Positions 23,633-32,619 are shown, counted from the stretch's first letter. The stretch is 64,000 nucleotides of DNA from CADCWN01 sp046328475 (GCA_046328475.1 JAXLWN010000012.1:62001-126000), one strand, 5' to 3'. Program-made: numbers and translations. Notes: generated by a model not told the origin, from the letters alone.

Positions 23633-24910
23633 ATGGCATTCGGCGCGGCGCTGCCTGCGGCGGGGCGGGCGATGCCGCGTCCCGCGAGGCGGCGGCGGTC
23701 GCTGCTGGCGCTGCTCTCGACGCGAGGGATGCACGAGCCCGATTACGGGCTGCTGGTGACGCTGGCGGCGCTGGTCGTCTTCGGCACGGTGATGATTTTC
23801 AGTGCGACCTTCGCGATTTACCTGCCCGATGGCGGCGGTGGCACTTTCTACTTCCTGAAGAAGCAGGTCGGGTGGCTGCTGCTCGGCGGGTTTGGGTTCC
23901 TGGTGATGTCGCGGATCGACTATCACTTCTGGCGGGCGTATTCGATCCCGGCGCTGGCGGGCGCGCTCGGGTTGCTGATGCTGGTGATGGTGCCGGGGCT
24001 TGGCGTGGCGGGCGGTGGCGCGCACCGCTGGCTCAATCTCGGGCCAATCCCGCAGTTCCAGCCGAGCGAACTGGCGAAGATGGCGCTGATCCTCTATCTG
24101 GCCGACTGGCTGACGAAGCGCGGCCCGCGCCTGGGGACATGGTTACTCGGGGTGATGCCATTTTCGGTCATCCTGGGCGGCATGATCTTCCTGGTGATGC
24201 TGGAGCCGGACCTCGGCACGTCGTTCCTGCTGGCGATCATCGGGATCACGATGCTGCTGGTGGCGGGGGCGAATCTGCGCCAGTTCGCGCTGTATATCGG
24301 GCTGGGGGCGGCGGCGTTCATGGTGCTGGCGCTCGGTGCGACGTACCGCCGCGAGCGGCTGGCGCTTTTCATGAAGTCGGACCAGGAACTGTATCTCATT
24401 GATGGTGGGTGGCAGTTGATCCAGGCTCGCCTGTCGTTCGGGTCGGGCGGCTTCTTCGGCGTGGGGCTGGGGGCGAGTCGGTTGAAGTATGGCTGGTTGC
24501 CTGCAGCGCACACCGACGCGATCTTCGCCGTGATCGGCGAGGAACTGGGTTTCCTCGGCTGCGCCTTTCTGCTGGGACTGTTCCTGATCCTGGCAATTCG
24601 CGGCTATCGCGTGGTGCTGCGCGCGGCCGATCCGTTCGGGGCGCTGCTGGCGACCGGGATCGTTTCCTGGATCGTGTTCCAGGCGATGATCAACCTGGGG
24701 GGCATCACCACGGCGATCCCGTTCACCGGCGTGCCGCTGCCGTTCGTCTCCTACGGCGGCACGTCGCTCTGCGTGGTGATGGCGGCGGCGGGGGTGCTGG
24801 TGAACATCTCGCGGCAGACAACCGAAGTGGGAAGTGGGAAGTCGGAAGTGGGAAGGAAGAAGCGCAGGGCGAGGGCGCAAGCCGTGCCTGGCAAGACCAC
24901 TATCAACTAA
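23633..24910 (+). CDS. ftsW: FtsW septal peptidoglycan glycosyltransferase (SEDS family)
   Basis: The 425-aa protein has about ten membrane helices and SEDS motifs: GGGAHRWLNLGPIPQFQPSE, ELAKMALILYLADWL, VMLEPDLGTSFLLAIIGI, AVIGEELGFLGCAFLLG and GVPLPFVSYGGTSLCVV. It polymerises lipid II at the septum with FtsI. The start ATG 23633 lies 53 bp after murD; the ribosome site is weak (GGAAGT). Its last roughly 25 codons are encoded by a 7-mer array (24824-24851), so the tail (TEVGSGKSEVGRKK) is probably a repeat-driven extension beyond the conserved domain. Confidence 0.93.
   Translation: MAFGAALPAAGRAMPRPARRRRSLLALLSTRGMHEPDYGLLVTLAALVVFGTVMIFSATFAIYLPDGGGGTFYFLKKQVGWLLLGGFGFLVMSRIDYHFWRAYSIPALAGALGLLMLVMVPGLGVAGGGAHRWLNLGPIPQFQPSELAKMALILYLADWLTKRGPRLGTWLLGVMPFSVILGGMIFLVMLEPDLGTSFLLAIIGITMLLVAGANLRQFALYIGLGAAAFMVLALGATYRRERLALFMKSDQELYLIDGGWQLIQARLSFGSGGFFGVGLGASRLKYGWLPAAHTDAIFAVIGEELGFLGCAFLLGLFLILAIRGYRVVLRAADPFGALLATGIVSWIVFQAMINLGGITTAIPFTGVPLPFVSYGGTSLCVVMAAAGVLVNISRQTTEVGSGKSEVGRKKRRARAQAVPGKTTIN
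24824..24851. repeat. Tandem 7-mer GAAGTGG x4 inside the 3' end of ftsW
   Basis: GAAGTGG, GAAGTGG, GAAGTCG and GAAGTGG lie within the coding frame. Because seven is not a multiple of three, each unit encodes different residues. Confidence 0.85.
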
Positions 24911-24913
24911 CTA

Positions 24914-24934
24914 CTGGCAACTGGCAACTGGAGG
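24914..24934 (+). repeat. Tandem 7-mer CTGGCAA array ending in a ribosome site
   Basis: CTGGCAA, CTGGCAA and CTGGAGG: the last unit supplies the GGAGG Shine-Dalgarno for the gene at 24941. Confidence 0.8.
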
Positions 24935-24940
24935 TATCAA

Positions 24941-25546
24941 ATGCCGACGTGGACGATTCCGCCGCTCTTTGTGCTCCTGCCGATTCTGGTCCTGGGGGTG
25001 ATCACCGGGCTGCGGCGGGGCTGGAAGGATGAGGTGTGGGCCTGTGGCGGGCTGCTGATCACGGTCGCGATCGTGTCGCGGCCGGAGAGCGTGCTGCTGC
25101 CGACGTTGGAGCGGGTGATTAGCGTTTTTCTGCGCGCCGGGCAGGAGTTGATCGGGCGCGATACCAGCGGACCGTCGTTCGCCTTTTCGGAGAATGTGCG
25201 CCCCTGGGCGGTCGTCATGGCGTTTCTCGTCTTTGCGTCGCTGGCCTATTCGATCGGGCATTTGATCGGGAAGGGCGAGGTTGGCAAGGGACTTTGGAAG
25301 CTGCTTGGGGGGCTGGTCGGCGGGCTAAACTTCGTGATCGTCGCGGTCTGGCTGGCGACGCAAGTGCTCGCGAAGCGGCAGGATGGCTTGGCGCGGCTCA
25401 CGCTCCCGTCGTTCCAGGGGCGCGATGTGGTCTTCGGTTCGCCGACCGCGAACAACGTGATGTCCTCCTGGCCGGGGCTGATTGGCATGCTCCTCGTCGT
25501 CATCCTGATCGTGGTGCTGCTGACCCGGGCGCGCGTCTGGCGCTGA
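24941..25546 (+). CDS. CvpA-like membrane protein, function unknown
   Basis: A 201-aa protein with four hydrophobic segments: PLFVLLPILVLGVITGL, WACGGLLITVAIV, WAVVMAFLVFASLAYSIGHL and GLIGMLLVVILIVVLLTRA. An RRGWKDE loop after the first helix and a GKGLWKLLGGLVGGLNF amphipathic stretch recall CvpA-family topology, but the match is weak. It occupies the slot between ftsW and murC where murG usually lies, and may be co-transcribed with ftsW; GGAGG precedes ATG 24941. It is not a glycosyltransferase. Confidence 0.6.
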   Translation: MPTWTIPPLFVLLPILVLGVITGLRRGWKDEVWACGGLLITVAIVSRPESVLLPTLERVISVFLRAGQELIGRDTSGPSFAFSENVRPWAVVMAFLVFASLAYSIGHLIGKGEVGKGLWKLLGGLVGGLNFVIVAVWLATQVLAKRQDGLARLTLPSFQGRDVVFGSPTANNVMSSWPGLIGMLLVVILIVVLLTRARVWR

Positions 25547-25586
25547 TGCGCGAGGGGCGATAGGCGTATACTTGGGGGCGGGGGCA

Positions 25587-25637
25587 GACCTCACCCCGCC
25601 GCTGATGCGGCGACCCTCTCCTCGTAGGAGAGGGTTT
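25587..25637. repeat. Dispersed intergenic repeat, family C, copy 2
   Basis: ACCTCACCCCGCCGC, then a GCGGCG return, then CCCTCTCCTCGTAGGAGAGGG, a hairpin that may end transcription of the upstream gene. Confidence 0.7.
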
Positions 25638-25693
25638 GAGTTTCTGTGTGATCAAGGTGGAAGCCAGACAGGATACCGCTAAGGCAGGGTAGT

Positions 25694-26275
25694 ATGACCG
25701 CTTCGCTCCGTTGGACATCGGCAGATCTCCTCAATCTCGCTGGAGATGGGAAGCTACGAGAGATCATCGATGGGGAGATGTTCGTGTCGACGCAGCCACA
25801 TCTCAATCACCAGATCCTGAGCGCGAATTTCGCCACCGAGTTCAATATCTGGGATCCACAGCGTCGTCACGGCGTTACCGCCATCGCGCCGGGTCTCGTC
25901 TTTGCTGATGACGATGATGTGGCACCAGATGTGATCTGGATTAGCAACGGGTTGCGCGCCGCTGCGGAGCGAGGCGGCAAGCTCGATGCTGCGCCGGAGA
26001 TTGTGATCGAAATCCTCTCGCGAGGGAGCACGAATATCGCTCGTGACCGCGAGACGAAGCTGAAGCTCTACTCGCGCCGAGGTGCCGAGGAGTATTGGAT
26101 TGCCGATTGGCCGCGCCATTGCGTAGAGGTTTACCGCCGCGATGGTCTGGCCCTGGTACTTGCTGCCGCGCTTGGGCCGGGCGATACGCTGACCAGCCCG
26201 TTGCTCCCGGATTTTGCTGTGCCGATTGATCGCCTTTTCCTGGGTATTCCATCCGGTGCCGACGGTGGCGAGTAG
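25694..26275 (+). CDS. Uma2/DUF820 family putative restriction endonuclease-fold protein
   Basis: The 193-aa product matches Uma2 proteins, a PD-(D/E)xK nuclease-fold family very abundant in Chloroflexota and Cyanobacteria but of unknown role. Visible are LREIIDGEMFVSTQPHLNHQ, LVFADDDDVAPDVIWISN (the Asp site), PEIVIEILSRGST (the ExxxE strand) and TKLKLYSRRGAEEYWIAD (the Lys motif and final strand). It sits between the CvpA-like gene and murC and is likely a passenger in the cluster. Its GC content is somewhat lower than that of its neighbours. Confidence 0.85.
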   Translation: MTASLRWTSADLLNLAGDGKLREIIDGEMFVSTQPHLNHQILSANFATEFNIWDPQRRHGVTAIAPGLVFADDDDVAPDVIWISNGLRAAAERGGKLDAAPEIVIEILSRGSTNIARDRETKLKLYSRRGAEEYWIADWPRHCVEVYRRDGLALVLAAALGPGDTLTSPLLPDFAVPIDRLFLGIPSGADGGE

Positions 26276-26286
26276 CATGATGCCGA

Positions 26287-27702
26287 ATGAGAAGAGCGAT
26301 CTCGTCACACACACCTCTATCGCTGCCGCCTGCTGGTAGCCACATCCACATCATCGGGATTGGCGGGATCGGGACGAGCGGGCAGGCGCGGGTGCTGGCG
26401 CGCTGGGGCTATCGCGTCACCGGCAGCGACATGGCCGAATCGGACGTGACGCTTGCGCTGCGGGCCGAGGGACTCGACGTGCGGATCGGGCACCACCCGG
26501 CGCTGGTCGAGGGAGCGGCGCTGGTTGTCTACAGCGCGGCGGTGCGCGATGAGGACCCGGAGTTGTCGGCGGCGCGCGGCGCGGGGATCGCGACGGTGAA
26601 GCGCGCGGCGTTGCTGGGGCTGATCGCGAACGGGCGCGCGGGGCTGGCGGTTGCCGGGACGCACGGCAAGTCGAGCACGAGCGCGATGCTGGCGAAGATC
26701 TGCATCGATGCCGGGCGCGATCCGAGCTTCTTCGTCGGCGCGATCCTGCGCGATTTTGGCACGAACGCGCGGCCGGGCGGCGGCGAGTTGGTGGTGGTCG
26801 AGGCCGACGAGTACGACCGCTCCTTCCTGCAACTCGCGCCGCAGGTGGCGATTGTCACCACGGTGGAGGCGGACCACCCCGATACCTACCCGACCTATGC
26901 GGAGATGGAGCAGGCCTATCTCGATTTCCTCGGCCAGGTGCGGGCAGGGGGGACGATCCTGGTCTCGGCAGACGATCCGGGCGTGGCGGCGCTGCTGCCA
27001 CGGCTGGTGCTGGCACCCGGCGTGACACTGCTGCGCTATGGGCGCGCGGCGGATGCCAACTGGCGGATCGTGCCGGATGGGGCTGGGGAGCGGGTGCTCC
27101 AGCGCGGCGAGTCGGTGGCGACGCTGACGATGCCGGTGCCGGGTGAGCACATGCGACGGAACGCGCTCGCCGCATTGGGCGCGGCGGCGGCGGTCGGGAT
27201 CGCGCCGACGGCGGCGGCGGCATCGCTGGCTGGATTTGGGGGTACGGGGCGGCGCTTCGAGTTGAAGGGGGAGGCGCGCGGGATCACGGTCATCGATGAC
27301 TATGCGCACCACCCGACCGAGGTGGCGGTGAATCTGCAGGCGGCACGCGACCGGTTCCCCGGTCGACCGCTCTGGGTGGTCTTCCAGCCGCACACCTATT
27401 CGCGGACGAAGCTGCTGCTGCGCGAGTTCGCCGAGGCGCTGGCGCTGGCCGACCGGCTGGTGCTGCTCGATATCTACGCCTCGCGCGAGCGCGATACGCT
27501 CGGCATGAGCTCAGACGATTTGCTGCCCCTGCTGCCCGCGCCGGAGACCGTGCTGCGCCCGGCGCGGCCGGACGACGCGGTGGCGGCGCTGCTTGACGAG
27601 CAGCGCGCCGGGCGACTGGCCACCGGGGCGGTGGTGCTAACGTTCGGGGCGGGGGATGTGACCGAGGTCGGGCCGCAGTTCCTGGCCGGGCTGGCGGAAT
27701 AG
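26287..27702 (+). CDS. murC: UDP-N-acetylmuramate--L-alanine ligase
   Basis: MurC adds L-Ala to UDP-MurNAc, the first peptide step. The 471-aa protein has the N-domain HIHIIGIGGIGTSGQARVLA, the ATP loop VAGTHGKSSTSAMLAKI, VVVEADEYDRSFLQLAP, EADHPDTYPTYAEMEQAYLD and the C-domain VIDDYAHHPTEVAVNLQAAR and VFQPHTYSRTKLL. The Thr of the usual GKTT is replaced by Ser (GKSST), which is tolerated. Its stop is directly followed by the murB ATG. ATG 26287 lies 11 bp after Uma2. Confidence 0.95.
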   Translation: MRRAISSHTPLSLPPAGSHIHIIGIGGIGTSGQARVLARWGYRVTGSDMAESDVTLALRAEGLDVRIGHHPALVEGAALVVYSAAVRDEDPELSAARGAGIATVKRAALLGLIANGRAGLAVAGTHGKSSTSAMLAKICIDAGRDPSFFVGAILRDFGTNARPGGGELVVVEADEYDRSFLQLAPQVAIVTTVEADHPDTYPTYAEMEQAYLDFLGQVRAGGTILVSADDPGVAALLPRLVLAPGVTLLRYGRAADANWRIVPDGAGERVLQRGESVATLTMPVPGEHMRRNALAALGAAAAVGIAPTAAAASLAGFGGTGRRFELKGEARGITVIDDYAHHPTEVAVNLQAARDRFPGRPLWVVFQPHTYSRTKLLLREFAEALALADRLVLLDIYASRERDTLGMSSDDLLPLLPAPETVLRPARPDDAVAALLDEQRAGRLATGAVVLTFGAGDVTEVGPQFLAGLAE

Positions 27703-28737
27703 ATGGTTGAACGCGTGACGATGCCGAACCTCCCAGCGGACGAACAGCCCGACGACTCGCTCGATGCGGCGTGGCGACCGCTGGCCGATGCCAACCCACC
27801 CGCTGAATTGCAGGTGCTGCGCGACGAACTGGTCGCGCGCTACACCAGCTTTCGCATCGGCGGTCCGGCCGATTACCTGGCCCGCCCGGCCGACGTGGCC
27901 TCGCTGCGCGCGGCGCTGATCTGGGCGCGGGACGCGCGGCTGCCGGTGACGATTATCGGCGGCGGCAGCAACCTGATTTGCGCCGATCGCGGCATCCGGG
28001 GGCTGGCGATCAGCTACCGGGCCGAGGGCGCGCCGCTGGAGGTGCTGGAGGAGGGGGAGACGATTCGCCTGCGCGTCCCGGCACAACGGATGCTCTCCAG
28101 CGTGGCGCGCTACTGCTGCGACCGGGGCTGGGCGGGCCTGGATTGGGCGGTCGGGCTGCCGGGGACGATCGGCGGCGCGGTGGCGAACAACGCCGGGGCG
28201 CACGGCACCGAGATGATCGACAACCTGGAGGCGCTGGCGGTGGTCGGTCCGGATGGCGTGGAGCGGGAGCACGATCGCTCCTGGCTGGGGGCGCGCTACC
28301 GGCACACGATCTTGCGTTCGGGCGATGCCGCCGAGCGGCCGGACGGGACGCTGGTCACGGCCGCGATCCTGCGGCTGCGCCGCGGGGACCGCGAGCAGTT
28401 GCTGGCGCTGGCCGACGAGCACGCCGCCTGGCGCAAGGAGCACCAGCCGCGCCGCCCGTGCGCGGGCTCGATCTTCAAGAATCCGCCCGGCACCTACGCC
28501 GGGTATCTGATCGAGCAGGCCGGGCTGAAGGGCTATCAGGTCGGCGGGGCGCAGATTTCGACGCTGCACGCCAACTTCATCGTCAACGTCGGCGGCGCGA
28601 CCGGGGCCGATGTGCTGGCGATCATCCGCCACGCGCAGTGCGTCGTGCGCGAGAAGTTCGGCGTGGAACTGGAGACCGAGGTGGAGTTCATTGGGGACTG
28701 GGAGAATGCGGAATTCGGAGTGCGGAGCGCGGAATGA
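27703..28737 (+). CDS. murB: UDP-N-acetylenolpyruvoylglucosamine reductase
   Basis: MurB reduces enolpyruvyl-UDP-GlcNAc to UDP-MurNAc with FAD and NADPH. The 344-aa protein has YTSFRIGGPADYLARPA, IIGGGSNLICADRGIRG (FAD loop), DWAVGLPGTIGGAVANNAGA, AGSIFKNPPGTYAGYLIEQA (the catalytic Ser) and ISTLHANFIVNVGGATGAD, a type I-like arrangement. ATG 27703 abuts the murC stop; ATG 27721 is an alternative. The last dozen residues (WENAEFGVRSAE) are encoded by the border repeat, so the conserved protein ends about there. Confidence 0.94.
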   Translation: MVERVTMPNLPADEQPDDSLDAAWRPLADANPPAELQVLRDELVARYTSFRIGGPADYLARPADVASLRAALIWARDARLPVTIIGGGSNLICADRGIRGLAISYRAEGAPLEVLEEGETIRLRVPAQRMLSSVARYCCDRGWAGLDWAVGLPGTIGGAVANNAGAHGTEMIDNLEALAVVGPDGVEREHDRSWLGARYRHTILRSGDAAERPDGTLVTAAILRLRRGDREQLLALADEHAAWRKEHQPRRPCAGSIFKNPPGTYAGYLIEQAGLKGYQVGGAQISTLHANFIVNVGGATGADVLAIIRHAQCVVREKFGVELETEVEFIGDWENAEFGVRSAE

Positions 28738-28777
28738 CGAGGGTTCCGGGGATCGCCTCGGGTGCTCTTCGGACTAG

Positions 28778-28812
28778 ATTCCGCATTCCGCATTCGTCAT
28801 TCCGCATTGGAG
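28778..28812 (+). repeat. Tandem 7-mer ATTCCGC array leading into the ddl ribosome site
   Basis: ATTCCGC, ATTCCGC, ATTCGTC, ATTCCGC and ATTGGAG; the final unit begins the GGAGGTGG Shine-Dalgarno of ddl. The upstream murB end (28705-28741) carries the reverse-complement word, including GCGGAATGACGA against TCGTCATTCCGC. Confidence 0.85.
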
Positions 28813-28819
28813 GTGGTAG

Positions 28820-29947
28820 ATGGGGCAGCGGAAGATTCGGGTTGGGGTGGTTTTTGGGGGGAAGTCGGGCGAGCACGATGTGTCGCTGCGCTCGGCGCGG
28901 GCGGTGATGGAGTCGCTCGATCCTGAGGCGTTCGAGGTGGTGCCGATCGGGATCACGCGCGAAGGGCAGTGGCTGGCGGGGGGGGACCCGCTGATGCGGC
29001 TGGAGTCGGGGTCGGAACTGGCGCGGCTGGAAGGGCGCGCGGGAGCGGCGGATGATGCAACGGCTACCGGCAATGAGCTGGCGGTGACCGAGACGCCACC
29101 CTCGTCGATTTTCGCCACCGGGCAGGGGACGAGCGGCGCGCCGATCGATGTGATCTTCCCGGTGTTGCACGGGCCGCGCGGCGAGGATGGCACGGTGCAG
29201 GGGATGTTCGAGTTGGCGGGCGTGCCCTATGTCGGCGCGGGGGTGCTGGCGTCGGCGGTGGCGATGGATAAGGCGCTGGCCAAGACGGTCTTCGACCAGC
29301 AAGGTATCCCGCAAGCGCCCTGGATGCTCGTCTCCAAGCGTGAGTGGCAGCGCGACGCGGCGGCGGTCGAGGCGCGGATCGAGCGCGAGCTTGGGTTTCC
29401 GTGCTTCGTCAAGCCGGCGAACCTGGGGTCGAGTGTCGGCATCTCGAAGGTGCATCACGCGGGCGAACTAACCGCCGCGCTCGAACTGGCCGCCGCGCAC
29501 GACCGCCGCCTGGTGATCGAGCAGGGGATCGACGCGCGCGAGCTGGAAGTGAGCGTGCTCGGCAATGACGACCCGATCGCCTCGGCGATCAGCGAGATCG
29601 AGCCGACGCACGAATTCTACGATTACGCCGCGAAGTACATCGACGAGGATGGCGCATCATTCACGCTGCCCGCGCAGATCCCGCCCGAGACGGCGGATGA
29701 GTTGCGGGAGATCGCGATTCGCGCCTACAAGGCGATCGATTGTGCGGGGATGGCGCGCGTGGACTTCTTCCTCGAACGGGGCACGGGGCGGTTGCTGCTG
29801 AATGAGATCAATACCATCCCCGGCTTCACCGCGATCAGCCAGTATCCCAAGATGTGGGAGGCGAGCGGTCTCCCCTTCGATCAGCTGGTGACGCGCCTGA
29901 TCGAGCTGGCGATCGAACGCCACGCCGACAAGCGCAACCTGCTCTAG
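28820..29947 (+). CDS. ddl: D-alanine--D-alanine ligase
   Basis: Ddl makes the D-Ala-D-Ala used by MurF. The 375-aa ATP-grasp enzyme shows VGVVFGGKSGEHDVSLRSAR at the N-terminus, FPVLHGPRGEDGTVQGMFEL, PYVGAGVLASAVAMDK, FPCFVKPANLGSSVGISKV, EQGIDARELEVSVLG and FLLNEINTIPGFT-type metal residues near the end (LLNEINTIPGFTAISQYP). The long N-domain insertion and the YxxK-like loop fit the VanA/DdlA-like subgroup; D-Lac versus D-Ala preference cannot be told. ATG 28820 has GGAGG upstream. Confidence 0.95.
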   Translation: MGQRKIRVGVVFGGKSGEHDVSLRSARAVMESLDPEAFEVVPIGITREGQWLAGGDPLMRLESGSELARLEGRAGAADDATATGNELAVTETPPSSIFATGQGTSGAPIDVIFPVLHGPRGEDGTVQGMFELAGVPYVGAGVLASAVAMDKALAKTVFDQQGIPQAPWMLVSKREWQRDAAAVEARIERELGFPCFVKPANLGSSVGISKVHHAGELTAALELAAAHDRRLVIEQGIDARELEVSVLGNDDPIASAISEIEPTHEFYDYAAKYIDEDGASFTLPAQIPPETADELREIAIRAYKAIDCAGMARVDFFLERGTGRLLLNEINTIPGFTAISQYPKMWEASGLPFDQLVTRLIELAIERHADKRNLL

Positions 29948-29965
29948 CCCCGGCGCGGAGCGTAG

Positions 29966-30847
29966 ATGCCACCCCGCGATGTCGAGCGTCGGCCGCGACC
30001 AGCCACCGCCACGTCGGTCGGGCGACCGCGCGGGCGAGTTGCGGCTGCGCCACCAGCACGCCCCGAGAAGTCCGGCGCGGTGGCGGCACCGGTCGGGCGT
30101 GCGCCCCGCCGCGAGGAAAGCCGACCGAACCGACCGAGTCGCCTGGGGGCGATCTGGGGGACGGGGCGGCTGGCGGCGTTGGTGCTGGCGATCGTCGGCA
30201 CGGGGCTGCTGATCTATCTGCTGACGGCCAACGCACTGACGGTGCAGCAACTCGCCATTCGGGGGCAGTCGCTGACCAGCGAGCAGGAGATCGCCGCGAG
30301 CAGCGGGGTGATGGGGCACAACATCTTCACGGTCGATGCCCAGGTTGTCGCCAATCGCCTGACGGCGCTGCCGACGGTGCGCGAGGCGAAAGTCTGGGGG
30401 GAACTCCCCGGCCGGTTGGTGATCCACATCGTGGAGCGGCAACCGGCGCTGGTCTGGCAACTCGGCAATGATCGCTTCTTGCTGGACGAGAATGGCGTGG
30501 TGATGGCGGTCAATCCGCCGGAGGAGCGGACACGGGATCTCCCTGCGGTCACCATGCGCGATGTCGAGGTGCCGCAGGTTGGCGGGCAGGTCGATGCGAA
30601 GTTGGTCACCACGCTGGCGCAGTTGCTGCGCCGCGCGCCGGAATACGGCTTGCCGGTCGCTGCGCTCGATTACTCGCCGAAGGATGGGATCGTGCTGCAC
30701 TTCGACCAGAACCGGCAGATTCTCCTCGGGACGACCGATCGGTTGGAGGAGAAGCTGGCGGCGAGTGCGGCGGTGGCGGCTTCGGATGCGGGGTGGACCA
30801 CGCTGAATGTGACCGACCCCGACCGGCCGTTCTTCCCGGCGCGATAG
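29966..30847 (+). CDS. ftsQ: FtsQ/DivIB-type division protein
   Basis: The 293-aa protein has a long basic, Pro/Arg-rich cytoplasmic N-terminus, one membrane helix (LAALVLAIVGTGLLIYLL) near residue 75, a POTRA domain beginning LTVQQLAIRGQSLTSEQEIA, with GVMGHNIFTVDAQVV and PTVREAKVWGELPGRLVIHI, and a C-terminal beta domain with QLGNDRFLLDENGVVM. It links FtsL/FtsI to the divisome. ATG 29966 lies 18 bp after ddl. Confidence 0.9.
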   Translation: MPPRDVERRPRPATATSVGRPRGRVAAAPPARPEKSGAVAAPVGRAPRREESRPNRPSRLGAIWGTGRLAALVLAIVGTGLLIYLLTANALTVQQLAIRGQSLTSEQEIAASSGVMGHNIFTVDAQVVANRLTALPTVREAKVWGELPGRLVIHIVERQPALVWQLGNDRFLLDENGVVMAVNPPEERTRDLPAVTMRDVEVPQVGGQVDAKLVTTLAQLLRRAPEYGLPVAALDYSPKDGIVLHFDQNRQILLGTTDRLEEKLAASAAVAASDAGWTTLNVTDPDRPFFPAR

Positions 30848-30856
30848 AGACGGTTG

Positions 30857-31068
30857 AACCGCCAAGACGCCAAGAGAAGAGCGTTTTGCCGCAAAGGGCG
30901 CAGAGGACGCGGATCCGATAAAGGGGAGGGGCGACGAGGGTTACGGATGCTTTGCTGCGCTCAAAATGATACATGCGGGGTTGTGGCCTTTGGGGGTGTT
31001 ATTCTGAGCAGCGCGAAGAAGCCGTTCTTTTCTTCGTCCTTCTTGGCGTCCTTGGCGTCTTGGCGGTT
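30857..31068. repeat. MITE-like element with 18-bp terminal inverted repeats
   Basis: AACCGCCAAGACGCCAAG (30857-30874) and CTTGGCGTCTTGGCGGTT (31051-31068) are exact inverted repeats. An inner pair, GCTTTGCTGCGCTCAAAATG (from 30950) and TTATTCTGAGCAGCGCG (from 31000), nests inside. No gene is present. Similar CCGCCAAGACGCCAAG and CATTCTGAGC-type palindromes are common in Chloroflexota genomes. Confidence 0.7.
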
Positions 31069-31086
31069 GATCGGCCCACTTCCTAG

Positions 31087-31115
31087 TTGACCTCTCCCTC
31101 GATGATCTATACAAT
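31087..31115 (+). promoter_or_regulatory. ftsA promoter P1
   Basis: TTGACC at 31087-31092 and TACAAT at 31110-31115 are separated by 17 bp. It lies just outside the MITE-like element. Confidence 0.65.
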
Positions 31116-31133
31116 GTGTCCGTACACCAACAG

Positions 31134-31160
31134 TTGACCTGTTGCGGGGTGTGGTATACT
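31134..31160 (+). promoter_or_regulatory. ftsA promoter P2
   Basis: A second TTGACC (31134-31139) is followed by TATACT (31155-31160) with a short 15-bp spacer. Tandem promoters before ftsAZ are common in bacteria. Confidence 0.5.
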
Positions 31161-31218
31161 GGAAAAATAGGTGGTGCGCTGCGCCACCTGACCTGGAGGC
31201 GAAAGCGAGGGCGCCCGG

Positions 31219-32487
31219 ATGCCAGGCGGACACGCGGTCGTCGCCGTCGATCTCGGGACAAGCAAGGTCTGCACGATCGTCGCCGAGAATCTGGCAGACG
31301 GTCGGATGGCGATCCTGGGGGTCGGGCTCTGCCCGGCGCGAGGGATGGCGAAGGGTGTGATCACCGACCTGGAGGAAGCGGCGTCGGCGGTGGCGCGCTC
31401 GATGGAGCGCGCGGAGCGAAATTCGGGCTACCAGTTGCTTTCCGCCTATGTCAGCATCTCCGGGGCGCACCTCCATTCGACCAATTCTCGCGGGATTGTG
31501 GGCTTGCCGCGCGAGCGTCCCGAGGTGACGGCAGCAGAAGTGGCGCGGGTGCTCGATGCCGCCAGCACGGCACCAGCCTTTGCACGCGATGATATTCTCC
31601 ACGTCTTGCCGCGTACGTATACGTTGGACGGTCAACAGGGCGTGTCGGATCCGATCGGGATGATCGGGACGCGGCTGGAGGTCGAGGCGCACGTTGTCAG
31701 CGGCTCGACGACGGCAATTCATAACGTGCGGCGCGCGATGGAGCGCGCCGGGGTGACGATTGACGAATTGGTGCCGGAGCCGTTGGCCGCCGCCGAGGCG
31801 GTGCTGACGGCGGCGGAGCGCGAGATGGGTGTCGCGCTGGTGGATATCGGGGCCGGGACGACCGACCTCGCGGTCTACCTGGAGGACGCCATCTGGCACA
31901 CGGCGGTGCTGCCGATCGGCGGCAACCACCTGACCAATGACCTCTCGATCGTCTTGCAGGTGCCGTTCGAATCGGCGGAGCAGTTGAAGATCGCCTGGGG
32001 GCGGGCGCTGCCCGATCCCGCGATCGATCCGACCGATGAGGGGGATGATCGGCTGCAAGTCGAGGGTTTTGAAGGAACCCCGCGCGCGGTTTCGCGTCGT
32101 ACTGCCCAGGAGGTCATCGAGGCCCGCCTGGAGCAATTGCTGCAACTGGTCCAGAAGGAGCTGCGCGCCAGCGGTTACGACGGCGCGCTGCCGGGCGGGC
32201 TGGTCCTCACCGGCGGGGGGGCGCTGCTGCCCGATCTCGCCGACTTGGCCCGCCAGGTGACGGGATTGCGCGCCCGGATCGGGTCGCCCCGCCGCCTGGC
32301 GGGGTTGGGCGACTCGCTCAACGGTCCGGGGTTCGCCACCGGCGTCGGTCTGGCGCGGTGGGCGTTGCGTCAGCAGGCTTCGGCGGGGATGCCCCGGCGC
32401 GGCGAGCGGACCAATGGTCGCGGCCGACGCAGGCGCGACGGTGCGGGCGGCGGTTTCACGCGCTGGCTGCGTGAATTGCTCCCATGA
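31219..32487 (+). CDS. ftsA: Cell division protein FtsA
   Basis: FtsA is the actin-like membrane tether of the Z ring. The 422-aa protein has the ATP-binding motifs VVAVDLGTSKVCTIVAENL, GVALVDIGAGTTDLAVYLED and LVLTGGGALLPDLADLARQV, plus the 1C-domain region GYQLLSAYVSISGAHLHST. The C-terminus ends in a basic linker and an amphipathic helix (GGFTRWLRELLP) that would bind the membrane. The ATG at 31219 has CTGGAGGCGAAAGC upstream. It is transcribed from tandem promoters together with ftsZ. Confidence 0.95.
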   Translation: MPGGHAVVAVDLGTSKVCTIVAENLADGRMAILGVGLCPARGMAKGVITDLEEAASAVARSMERAERNSGYQLLSAYVSISGAHLHSTNSRGIVGLPRERPEVTAAEVARVLDAASTAPAFARDDILHVLPRTYTLDGQQGVSDPIGMIGTRLEVEAHVVSGSTTAIHNVRRAMERAGVTIDELVPEPLAAAEAVLTAAEREMGVALVDIGAGTTDLAVYLEDAIWHTAVLPIGGNHLTNDLSIVLQVPFESAEQLKIAWGRALPDPAIDPTDEGDDRLQVEGFEGTPRAVSRRTAQEVIEARLEQLLQLVQKELRASGYDGALPGGLVLTGGGALLPDLADLARQVTGLRARIGSPRRLAGLGDSLNGPGFATGVGLARWALRQQASAGMPRRGERTNGRGRRRRDGAGGGFTRWLRELLP

Positions 32488-32619
32488 CGGACTATTGGAC
32501 CTGCCACCCGACAACGGGTGGCATCATGGTACACGCGACAGGTACGCGACCAGGACCCTGGAACCTGCCAACCGGCGGAGACGGTGGTGGGATGACGTTG
32601 GAACCGATCGCGACGGTAG

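Noticed and set aside
28778..28812. Possible CRISPR array
   Set aside because: Units are 7 bp without spacers, and no cas gene is near; the same holds for all the other arrays.
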